Origin: VXPQ01 sp965117025
Lineage (GTDB): Bacteria; Bacteroidota; Rhodothermia; Rhodothermales; VXPQ01
Reading direction: 5' to 3'
DNA length: 64,000 nt
Assembly: GCA_965117025.1 (NCBI GenBank)
Contig: OZ220746.1
Coordinates: forward strand, 2,604,001-2,668,000
Part shown: piece by piece, positions 34,315 through 42,540 of the stretch
Layout: each line of letters starts with the position of its first letter
How positions within the stretch are numbered: the stretch's first letter is position 1
Translations under genes and position numbers: made by a program
Notes under the pieces: model-generated
What the model was told of the DNA's origin: nothing
Seen by the model: only the letters and a program-made list of their open reading frames with translations
Database searches by the model: none

Positions 34315-35637
34315 ATGAACCAACCCTTTTACGTACCGATGCGTTTTGTCGCGACGGCGGCTTGCGCCGCTGCATTCATTTTTTCATGTGACGTTCCGTA
34401 CGCGCAGGCTCAGACCGCGATTCCGGCTGACGATATGCCGGAGGCAGGCAGATGGACCGGGTTCATGCAGAATCCCGGCGGCACGCCTTTCGGCATAACG
34501 ATCGTGCTCCCCGACGCAGGCGAGTCGACGCCGGCGCGCTTGTATGTAGAGCACCTCGCACAGGATGAATTCCTTGTGGAGGACATGCGTTTGCTGGAGG
34601 GGATGCTGTCGTTTGCCTGGTGGCCTTCTATGCGAATACATTGCCGGCTCGAGCGTGAGCCGGACGGGGTGTTTGTGGGGGTTTGTTCCGACGAGGATGC
34701 GAGTATGGGGCCGGTGACGCTCGCGTCGCCCGGCAGCGTTACCTCTGCGGAGCGCCTTTCCCGGGAGCGGGTACAGCAGCGCGTGGATTGGCTTGAGCGG
34801 CAGATGAAATACCGCGAACTGGATATGCTCGACGGTCCTCGCGGGCAGAAAGTGGATGCTGGGGGCTACCACCTGTATGCGCTGGACGAAGGCAAAGGGA
34901 TTCCTGTCGTTTTCGTGTCCGATCTGGGCGAAGACCTGCGCGTATGGGATTATGTGCAGCATGATGTGCAGGGGTTCGCCCGGGCCATATCGTATTCGCG
35001 TTCGGGTCTGGGATATTCGGATGTGCTGCCGTCGTCCCGTCAGGCCGAAAAGACCCTGCCGGACATTGCGGAAGAACTCCATACCCTCCTGCAGAATCTG
35101 GAGGCCGATCCCCCGTACATCCTGGTGGCGCACGGACTCGGAGCCGTTTTTGCCCGGGCGTTTGCCGTGTATTATCCCGACGCCGTATCGGGGTTGGTGC
35201 TGGTGGAGCCGGTGCATGAGAGGGAGAAGGAAAGGCTTGGCGCCATAGATACGGATTCCATGGATCGATATATTGCCGGAAGGAATATGTTATACGGTCT
35301 CGCTTCGGATGCTGAACGCGGCGAATTCGGGATATACAGGGATATGATGGAAACAGGCGCTTTTCCAGTCGCCGGGGCCTTTCCGGATATACCCGTGGTT
35401 GTGCTCACGTCCCTGCAAATCCCGGAAACCCCACGCTGGGTGGGTGAAACAGAGGCCGGGGTCCGGGCCAAGGCCGAATTACGGGAAGAACTGCTGGATG
35501 GACTCGCATGGAGCCGGCATGTGCAGACACGGCGCAGCGGAACGTGGTTTCACCGGGAGGCGCCGGATTTCGTGATCGAGGCCATTCGGGATGTCATGGA
35601 TGCTGCTTCGATGGGCGCCTCGAACAGGACACGCTGA
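34315..35637 (+). CDS. Secreted alpha/beta-hydrolase-fold protein lacking the usual catalytic residues
   Basis: A 440-residue protein with signal peptide (ending YAQAQ), an N-terminal beta-rich domain (about 35-150) and an alpha/beta-hydrolase domain (about 185-430). VVFVSDLGEDLRVWDYVQ, ARAISYSRSGLGYSD and ILVAHGLGAVFARAFAVYYP align with the fold, but the nucleophile elbow reads HGLG instead of HSxG: serine is replaced by glycine (codon GGA). Near the C-terminus, RRSGTWFHREAPDFVIEAI has SGT where SGH normally carries the catalytic histidine. It is therefore likely a pseudo-enzyme with a binding role. It has no counterpart in module B. Confidence 0.78.
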   Translation: MNQPFYVPMRFVATAACAAAFIFSCDVPYAQAQTAIPADDMPEAGRWTGFMQNPGGTPFGITIVLPDAGESTPARLYVEHLAQDEFLVEDMRLLEGMLSFAWWPSMRIHCRLEREPDGVFVGVCSDEDASMGPVTLASPGSVTSAERLSRERVQQRVDWLERQMKYRELDMLDGPRGQKVDAGGYHLYALDEGKGIPVVFVSDLGEDLRVWDYVQHDVQGFARAISYSRSGLGYSDVLPSSRQAEKTLPDIAEELHTLLQNLEADPPYILVAHGLGAVFARAFAVYYPDAVSGLVLVEPVHEREKERLGAIDTDSMDRYIAGRNMLYGLASDAERGEFGIYRDMMETGAFPVAGAFPDIPVVVLTSLQIPETPRWVGETEAGVRAKAELREELLDGLAWSRHVQTRRSGTWFHREAPDFVIEAIRDVMDAASMGASNRTR

Positions 35638-35698
35638 AAATAGAATGGGCGCCTTTTCGGTCGTGTATTAAACAAGGGGGCCTGCGTTCGGAGCTGAC

Positions 35699-38059
35699 AT
35701 GGAAAACGAACAGTTGCGCAACGCTCCAGAAGATTTCCTGCCTGCGAATGTGCCTTCCCGGCCTTTTGTACAGCGTGCAGTCATATGGTGGGCGAAGATG
35801 TTGTGCGGGCTGACTTTTTTGCTTGCCCCGGGCGCTGTGCAGGCGCAGCAGGCTTCCGTCAGCGGGTTTGTTACCGACGTTACGGATGGACAACCGCTCG
35901 AACTGGTTAATGTGGTGCTGGAACAGGATGGGCTCCTCGTCCGCGGTGCCGCAACAAATGCGGACGGGTCGTATGTGATTTCCGGGCTTATGCCCGGGCT
36001 GTACCGAATCGAGGCGCGCTTTGTCGGATATCGCCCGCACACCGATTCGTTACGGCTCCAGGCGGGAGTGGTCCACACGTACAATATTGCGCTCGAACCG
36101 GATGACGAGGAGATGGACGAGGTGATTGTGGAGTCGGAGCGCCAGGGCGGCGGCGCCCGCGTGACGGCCGGTCAGCAGACGATTCGCGCGGCCGATATCG
36201 AATACGTGCCGGGCCCGGACGTGACCGGCGATCTTGCGACCTACCTGTCTACGCAACCCGGCATTGTCACGACGGGGGATCGGGGCGGACAACTTTTCAT
36301 CCGTGGTGGAGAGCCTTCCCAGAATCTTGTCCAGTTGGACGGCATTCTTCTGTACCAGCCGTTTCACATCATGGGATTCTATTCCGCCTTTCCGTCCGAT
36401 AATATCAACCGGGTCGATATTTATGCCGGTGGGTATGGAAGCAGGTTCGGGGGCTGGATTTCTTCGGTGATCGACATCTCTTCGCGGACGGGCAACATGC
36501 GTCGCTACGCCGCTTCCGCCGCCGCATCCCCGTTTCTCAGTTCGGCGCGCATCGAAGGTCCTCTGTGGCCAAACCGCATTTCCATTGCCGCTTCGGTTCG
36601 CCGTTCGAACATCGAACAGGGCGTGGCGCGCTACCTCAATGATGACCTGCCGTTCACTTTCGGCGATGCCTTTGTCAAACTGCACGGGGTGGTGAAGAGC
36701 AATATGCGGGCCTCGGTGACGGGTCTCAAGACCTGGGACCGCGGGTTTTTGACGGGGAACACGGGCGGGGTGCAGGAAGAAATAGGCTGGCGCAATGATG
36801 CAGTCGGGATGCGCCTTTTGATGCTGCCTCGCGCCTTTTCGGTGATGGCCGATTTCCATGTCTCGTATTCGCGGCTCGAAACGGAACTCGGGCCTCGTGA
36901 AGATCCTCTGCGCTGGTCAAGGATTGAAAATACGCATGTGTCAGCCGATGTGACGTATTTCGGCGATGGCATCGACGCCCGGGGGGGTAGCGAACTGCGT
37001 GCTTCGCAGCTGAACAGTGTCATCGCAGGACTGTATCAGAATGTGGAACTCCGGTATGCGAGCGTACCCCAGTGGGGTAGCTACCTGGAGCTCGATATAG
37101 CGCCCGGGGGCGGGTTCAGTATTCGTCCGGGGCTTCGCCTCCAGTTCTACAAGGTCCGATTCGAACCGTATCTCGAACCTCGGCTGCGTACGGTATGGCA
37201 GCGCGGGATTCATGAGATAAGTGCTGCCTGGGGCATCTATCATCAGGAGATTCTGGGTATCAACGACCGCCGGGATGCCGCCAGCGTATTTACGGTCTGG
37301 GCTAATGTCCCCAAAAACAATCCCAATTTGCTGAATGTCCTGCAGGGACGGCCACAACGGGCTTCCCATGCCATTTTGGGATACCGTGCCCAGCCTTTGC
37401 GCCGGCTGGAGTTGTCCGTGGAAGGGTATTACCGCAACCTGTCGAATCTTTTTATTCCGGAATGGACGAGTTATCCCCGGCTCACCTCGAAATTGCAACC
37501 GGCTACAGGCCGTTCGGTGGGGGTGGATGTTCGCTTCGAGTTGCGCGGGCGGCGATCCTACGGGTATATAAACTATGGTCTTTCTTCGACCCGGTACGAG
37601 GCGGAAGATGCATCCATTCTACTCTGGTACGGCGAGGAGACGTTGAAATTTCGTCCACCCCATGATCGCCGTCACCAACTTAATATTGTGGCGGTCACGG
37701 AAGTGCTGGGATTCGATGTGAGCGCGCGATGGGATTTCGGGTCGGGTCTTCCGTTCAGCCGCGCCATCGGGTTCGACGGTTTTCTTCTCGTGGATGATGT
37801 GGAAAAGGCGGTGGACACGCCGGCCACACGCCGGGTCATTTACGAACGGCCGTTCAATGCGTTATTGCCGAAGTATCATCGGCTGGACCTATCGGTAGAG
37901 CGGGCTTTTTCTGTGGGGTCTGCGGAGGTTGCGCTGCTTGCAAGCGCCATCAACACCTATGGTCGACGCAACATCTTCTACCTCGACATTTTTACGCTCA
38001 ACCGCGTAGATCAGCTTCCTTTCGTGCCTTCTCTGGGAATCAAAGTGTCCTTTGAATGA
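35699..38059 (+). CDS. Smaller TonB-dependent receptor, module A
   Basis: A 786-residue outer-membrane receptor with signal region (LCGLTFLLAPGAVQA-Q), a carboxypeptidase-regulatory-like domain (ASVSGFVTDVTDGQPLELVN), a plug with RVTAGQQTIRAADIEYVPG, GDRGGQLFIRGGEPSQNL and LDGILLYQPFHIMGFYSAF, and a barrel ending KVSFE. GGAG lies 7 nt before ATG 35699. The stop overlaps the next start by 4 nt (ATGA), so receptor and companion lipoprotein are made together. The paralogue 53321-55609 has the same plug signature. Confidence 0.9.
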   Translation: MENEQLRNAPEDFLPANVPSRPFVQRAVIWWAKMLCGLTFLLAPGAVQAQQASVSGFVTDVTDGQPLELVNVVLEQDGLLVRGAATNADGSYVISGLMPGLYRIEARFVGYRPHTDSLRLQAGVVHTYNIALEPDDEEMDEVIVESERQGGGARVTAGQQTIRAADIEYVPGPDVTGDLATYLSTQPGIVTTGDRGGQLFIRGGEPSQNLVQLDGILLYQPFHIMGFYSAFPSDNINRVDIYAGGYGSRFGGWISSVIDISSRTGNMRRYAASAAASPFLSSARIEGPLWPNRISIAASVRRSNIEQGVARYLNDDLPFTFGDAFVKLHGVVKSNMRASVTGLKTWDRGFLTGNTGGVQEEIGWRNDAVGMRLLMLPRAFSVMADFHVSYSRLETELGPREDPLRWSRIENTHVSADVTYFGDGIDARGGSELRASQLNSVIAGLYQNVELRYASVPQWGSYLELDIAPGGGFSIRPGLRLQFYKVRFEPYLEPRLRTVWQRGIHEISAAWGIYHQEILGINDRRDAASVFTVWANVPKNNPNLLNVLQGRPQRASHAILGYRAQPLRRLELSVEGYYRNLSNLFIPEWTSYPRLTSKLQPATGRSVGVDVRFELRGRRSYGYINYGLSSTRYEAEDASILLWYGEETLKFRPPHDRRHQLNIVAVTEVLGFDVSARWDFGSGLPFSRAIGFDGFLLVDDVEKAVDTPATRRVIYERPFNALLPKYHRLDLSVERAFSVGSAEVALLASAINTYGRRNIFYLDIFTLNRVDQLPFVPSLGIKVSFE

Positions 38060-39015
38060 GCACGGCGCGCAGCATACGGTTCTGTTTCCGGATGATCCGG
38101 CGTGGTGTACAATGTGCTGTACCCGTTACGCTTGCTATGATGGCGCTTCTTGGCCTGAGCGCCTGTGAGGAGGATGTGGTGGCGGTCGTGGGGACGGATT
38201 TTCCGTATTCGATGTATGGCGTGTTGTCTCCGCAACTTGATTCGCAATGGGTGCGGGTTTTTCCGATAGAAGAGCGTCTGGCGCCCGCTGCACCGGAGCC
38301 GTTGGATGCACGAGTTGTTTCCATAGACCGTATGACTGGCGAGCGATACGATTGGCGCGATTCCGTCATCGTCGATTTTGCAAACCAGTACGCGCACGTG
38401 TACTATGCTCCGTTCCAGGCCCGTTTCGGGCATACCTACGAGGTTGCGGTCAGCCGTTCGGACGGTGCGGAATCCTCGGTTGAGGTGACGGTGCCTCTTG
38501 AGGCGGAAATCATCCTCCGGGAGCCGGTGATTCGTCTTTCTTCCGTGGTGCAGCCGGTACTGGTTCAAGGGGATGTCCCCAGGCTCGTGCAAGTGGAGGT
38601 CAATTATGCCGTGGCGTACAAGTCCGTCACCGAGGGAGATATCGAGTCAGGCAACATCGTCATTCCTTATATCCTGAAGCACACGAAAACGGACGAAGGC
38701 TGGATTGTCCCGATTGACTTGCGCCAGGATTTTCTGGAAATCACCGCGAGTCTGGCGGAGCAGGTCGATGTAGGTATCGACGCGCGCGTGGGCGTCATTC
38801 TTTTGAACGTGACGCTTCGGTTCATTGCAGCCAACGAGGGCTGGGATCCGCCCGGCGGGATTTTCGATGAGGAGGTACTGATACAGCCGAGCGTAATGCG
38901 CAACGTTCGCAACGGATTCGGGTTCGTCGGAGCGGGATATCGTCTCCACAAGCAGTGGCTTCCGCCGATAGAGGCCATCGAGCAAGCGGGTTTTCGTTCA
39001 CCGGAAGAAAACTGA
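38056..39015 (+). CDS. DUF4249-like lipoprotein, companion of the small TonB receptor, module A
   Basis: A 319-residue lipoprotein with signal ending LSAC and then EEDVVAVVGTDFPYSMYGVLSP. The beta-rich body has YEVAVSRSDGAESSVEVTVP and WIVPIDLRQDFLEIT. The position immediately after a TonB receptor, the size and the opening resemble DUF4249-type surface lipoproteins of Bacteroidota, which accompany such receptors; this is a tentative family call. It probably works as a ligand-capture lid or subunit. The homologue in module B starts CEESVDAITGTDVPFTIWGF. Confidence 0.7.
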   Translation: MSTARSIRFCFRMIRRGVQCAVPVTLAMMALLGLSACEEDVVAVVGTDFPYSMYGVLSPQLDSQWVRVFPIEERLAPAAPEPLDARVVSIDRMTGERYDWRDSVIVDFANQYAHVYYAPFQARFGHTYEVAVSRSDGAESSVEVTVPLEAEIILREPVIRLSSVVQPVLVQGDVPRLVQVEVNYAVAYKSVTEGDIESGNIVIPYILKHTKTDEGWIVPIDLRQDFLEITASLAEQVDVGIDARVGVILLNVTLRFIAANEGWDPPGGIFDEEVLIQPSVMRNVRNGFGFVGAGYRLHKQWLPPIEAIEQAGFRSPEEN

Positions 39016-39254
39016 AGAAGAACCAGGGACTGTCGCCTCCGGACGGGAGGGGCATCACCTTGTAGTGTGAAGGGCAAGATGCGGTCTGATACCAGAGGCA
39101 GAAAAAAATTCATTGCACCTTGTTTTTTATATTGTGGGGGTGTACAATGTATATTATGTAATTGCACAGTGTGTGTCGAAACATCCCGTGCTGCTCGAGA
39201 GAACTTCTTTACGTTACGAATTCTCACCTAAACCCTATCCGGAGGATCACGCAC
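39016..39254. promoter_or_regulatory. Junction between modules A and B
   Basis: This 239-bp gap holds a short hairpin (CCTCC/GGAGG near 39040) and then a markedly AT-rich stretch at about 39100-39165, unlike its surroundings, which includes a TTTTTTATATTGT tract and two ATTGCAC copies. A separate promoter for module B is likely here, but no box could be assigned. A GGAGG site before 39255 sets the next start. Confidence 0.4.
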
Positions 39255-42200
39255 ATGAGATTCGCAAAGCTACTGTTTGCGCTCGCTCTTTTCCTTCCAG
39301 CCTCTGCCTGGGCTCAAACGGGTAAAATCGCCGGCCAGGTCACGGAGGCCTCTACCGGTGAAGCGTTGCCCGGTGTAAACGTGGCCATTGTGGGCACGAC
39401 GCAGGGCGCCATCACTGATGCGGACGGCTACTACTTTATCGTGAACGTGCGTCCCGGCTCGTACGATATTCGGGCCTCGTTCATCGGGTTCGCCCCCGAA
39501 GTGTACGAGGGCGTCCGCGTCAATATCGGTCTGACGACCGAGCTCGACTTCGTGCTGCAGGAAGAAGCAGTAGGCCTTGACGAGGTGGTCGTTACGGATG
39601 TGCGGCCTGTGGTGCAACGCGATGTGTCGGCCAGTGTGGCGAACATTACGGCGGAAGAAATCGAGAACCTTCCGATTACCGACATAGAAAGGGTCATCGG
39701 ATTGCAGGCCGGTTTTGAGCGCGGTCTTACCGTGCGCGGCTTCGGCGGCGACCAGATTCAGTTCATGGTGGACGGCCTGTCCATGTCCAGTGGGCGCGAC
39801 AACACGCCGTATACAGGGGTCAGTTATACCTCTGTCCAGGAGGTGCAGGTGCAGACAGGGGGCTTCAATGCGGAGTACGGGAATGTGCGTTCGGGGCTGA
39901 TCAATGTGATCACGAAGGAGCCCGACCAGAACGAGTACTTTGTGGATGCGATCGTGCGATACAGCCCCACGGCGCAGAAGAATTTCCCGGGCGTGGACGT
40001 AGACGGGAATGAAGTCGATATGGTCAGTTCCAAGAACAGTTTTTATCTCCGCCCGCTATTCGATGAAGAGGTGGCGTTTACAGGCACGCAGAACTGGCCT
40101 TCATGGATGCAGCGCGAGTACGATTCCTTCGAAGGAGGATGGGACAAGGTCGCAACGGATTATAATAACCGGCCTGAGGTCATGGCTTTAGGGAGGACGT
40201 TTACCGCGCGGGAACTCCAGCAGGTCTATGAGGACCATTACCTGCGCAACGATTTGTCCGTTCAGAAGCCCGACTACGAGTTTGACGCTACCATCGGGGG
40301 GCCGCTACCGGGGCTCCACCAACTTCTCGGCGATATGCGTTTTACGGCCTCGTACCGTCAGGTCCAGACGGGGTACGCAATCGGAGGCTATGAGCGCAAG
40401 GCTTTTTCGGAGCGCGTAGGACAGGCGAAGCTCATTTCGAACGTGGCGCCCGGCATGAAACTCATCGTGCAGGGTATGCGATCCTGGCAGGATGGCCTCA
40501 ACCGCAACGAACAGGGACAACCCAACCTGACGACCGGGGATGCCCTGTATTATCCGTGGCAAGGCGGTCACCAGTCGATGTTTGGTCTGGGTGATGGCTT
40601 GGGCGGTTATTTCGCGCCCATGCGGTATAATCTTATGGATGTAGACCGCACCATGATCGGTGCGCAGTTCACGCATACGCTGAACGCGTCGACGTTCTAT
40701 GAGGTGCAACTCCAGAACTCCACGACGGATTACTTTACGAGGACGGTGCGTGACCGCGACGAAGCGCCGACGTTCGGCTATCTCGGCGGATCGATCATGC
40801 TCGACGAGGAACCCTATGGATTCAGCATCAGTGACGATTTTGACAAACTGGGTCTTGGCAAACGTACCTCGGGTCACTGGGGCAGCGGGTACGACAGCTC
40901 GACGGTAAACCGTTTCACGGGCCGGTTCGACATTACCAGCCAGCGCAACCGCTTCATGCTGGCCAAGGCAGGCGTCGAGTATATCTACTCGAACTACGAT
41001 ACCGATTTCGGAGAGGACGATCCGGAACATCCGCACCACACGAATCCCAAGCGGCTCTGGAACCGCAAACCGCAACAGGCCGCGGCCTATGCCCAGTCGA
41101 AGCTCGAATTCCGGGGCATGGTCGCCAATGTCGGGGTACGGCTGGATTATTTCCATGCGGGTGGAGATTGGTATACCTACGAGACATACGAGCGTACTTT
41201 CTCTGCGGCGATCGGGCGCGCCCGCATCGACGAACTGCTTGAGCAGGAACCCACGCAGCGTCAGGTAGCTTTGAGTCCTCGTCTCGGCATTTCCTTCCCT
41301 GTGACCGAAGACAGCAAGTTGTACTTCAACTACGGTCATTTCCGGAATGCGCTTAACCCGATCAATCTCTTCAACATCGAGGAAGGTTCGGCAGGCGCGC
41401 TTGTGAACATCGGCAATCCCGATCACCCGATGCCGAGGACAGTGGCGTACGAACTGGGCTTCGACCAGAATCTGTTCGATCAGTACTTGCTCCGTTTGTC
41501 CGGGTATTACCGCGATCTGAGCAAGCAGCCGCGGGGTGTGCAGTATATAAGCCTGGATGATCTTGTCAGCTACAGAACGTCTCTGCCATGGAACTACGGG
41601 GATGTGCGCGGTTTCGAGGCCACGATCTCAAGAAACCGGGGCCAGTGGGTGCGCGGGTTCATCAACTACACGTACCTTGTGCGCAAGACGGGCAATTTCG
41701 GGTTCAGCCGGTTCGACGAGAATCGCACCCAGCAGGACAACTTTGTTAGAAGTACGGAGGAGCATTACACGAGCAAGCCGGTGCCCGAACCCTTCGCACG
41801 GTTCAACCTCGAATTGCTTCTGCCGAAGAACATAGGACCCCAGGTCGGCGGCGCTTATCCGCTCGGCGATTGGCGTCTGAATTTCCTTGGAGAATGGAGA
41901 CAGGGCCTTACCCTTACGTGGGATGGTCAGAACCTGTCCGGCGCGGCAGGCAGCGGTGACCGTGAGCTTCAAGGGAATGTGCGCTGGAAGGACTACTACA
42001 CACTCGACATGCGCCTCAGCAAGAGCTTCAACACGAGCGTCGGGTCCGCCCAGTTCTTCGTGGACGTTACGAACGTGCTGAACATTCGCCACTTGTACCA
42101 TGCAGGGGGTAACCTGTTCGGCGCGGGCCAGCAGGACCTGACCAACTACATGACGTCGCTCCATCTGCCGCAGAGTACGCTTCCTGATTCTCCCGACGGC

Positions 42201-42485
42201 GGTTTGTACGGCGACGACCAGCCGGGCGTTTTCCGCGGGCCGGGCATAGCGTATGTGCCGATCATTCAGGGGGCGTTGCCTGAAACCGGCGAAGACAGGC
42301 CGCTCTACTATGTGCTTGAAGAGCAGCAGTACTACAGGTGGAACGGGAGTTCCTTTTCGGTTGCAGACCAGGGCGAAGTGCAGCAGGTGCTGGACGACAA
42401 GGCGTACATCAATATGCCGAACCGGATGTGGCAGCAGTTCCTGAATCCGCGCAACGTCTTCTTCGGGCTGCGGCTGTCCTTTTAA
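39255..42485 (+). CDS. Large TonB-dependent receptor, module B
   Basis: A 1076-residue paralogue of the 22245-25634 receptor. The signal peptide is nearly identical (MRFAKLLFALALFLPASAWA-Q), followed by GKIAGQVTEASTGEALPGVN, a plug with RGFGGDQIQFMVDGLSMSSG and EVQVQTGGFNAEYGNVRSG, and a barrel ending RNVFFGLRLSF. Shared late motifs with copy A, such as LYFNYGHFR and RTVAYELGFDQN, show common descent; the loops differ, which suggests different ligands. The ATG at 39255 follows a GGAGG ribosome binding site. A frame extending 31 codons upstream looks spurious. Confidence 0.92.
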   Translation: MRFAKLLFALALFLPASAWAQTGKIAGQVTEASTGEALPGVNVAIVGTTQGAITDADGYYFIVNVRPGSYDIRASFIGFAPEVYEGVRVNIGLTTELDFVLQEEAVGLDEVVVTDVRPVVQRDVSASVANITAEEIENLPITDIERVIGLQAGFERGLTVRGFGGDQIQFMVDGLSMSSGRDNTPYTGVSYTSVQEVQVQTGGFNAEYGNVRSGLINVITKEPDQNEYFVDAIVRYSPTAQKNFPGVDVDGNEVDMVSSKNSFYLRPLFDEEVAFTGTQNWPSWMQREYDSFEGGWDKVATDYNNRPEVMALGRTFTARELQQVYEDHYLRNDLSVQKPDYEFDATIGGPLPGLHQLLGDMRFTASYRQVQTGYAIGGYERKAFSERVGQAKLISNVAPGMKLIVQGMRSWQDGLNRNEQGQPNLTTGDALYYPWQGGHQSMFGLGDGLGGYFAPMRYNLMDVDRTMIGAQFTHTLNASTFYEVQLQNSTTDYFTRTVRDRDEAPTFGYLGGSIMLDEEPYGFSISDDFDKLGLGKRTSGHWGSGYDSSTVNRFTGRFDITSQRNRFMLAKAGVEYIYSNYDTDFGEDDPEHPHHTNPKRLWNRKPQQAAAYAQSKLEFRGMVANVGVRLDYFHAGGDWYTYETYERTFSAAIGRARIDELLEQEPTQRQVALSPRLGISFPVTEDSKLYFNYGHFRNALNPINLFNIEEGSAGALVNIGNPDHPMPRTVAYELGFDQNLFDQYLLRLSGYYRDLSKQPRGVQYISLDDLVSYRTSLPWNYGDVRGFEATISRNRGQWVRGFINYTYLVRKTGNFGFSRFDENRTQQDNFVRSTEEHYTSKPVPEPFARFNLELLLPKNIGPQVGGAYPLGDWRLNFLGEWRQGLTLTWDGQNLSGAAGSGDRELQGNVRWKDYYTLDMRLSKSFNTSVGSAQFFVDVTNVLNIRHLYHAGGNLFGAGQQDLTNYMTSLHLPQSTLPDSPDGGLYGDDQPGVFRGPGIAYVPIIQGALPETGEDRPLYYVLEEQQYYRWNGSSFSVADQGEVQQVLDDKAYINMPNRMWQQFLNPRNVFFGLRLSF

Positions 42486-42540
42486 CGAGAGAGGGTATCG
42501 CTGACGAACCTTTCCTGACATTCTGAATCTGAGAGACACT

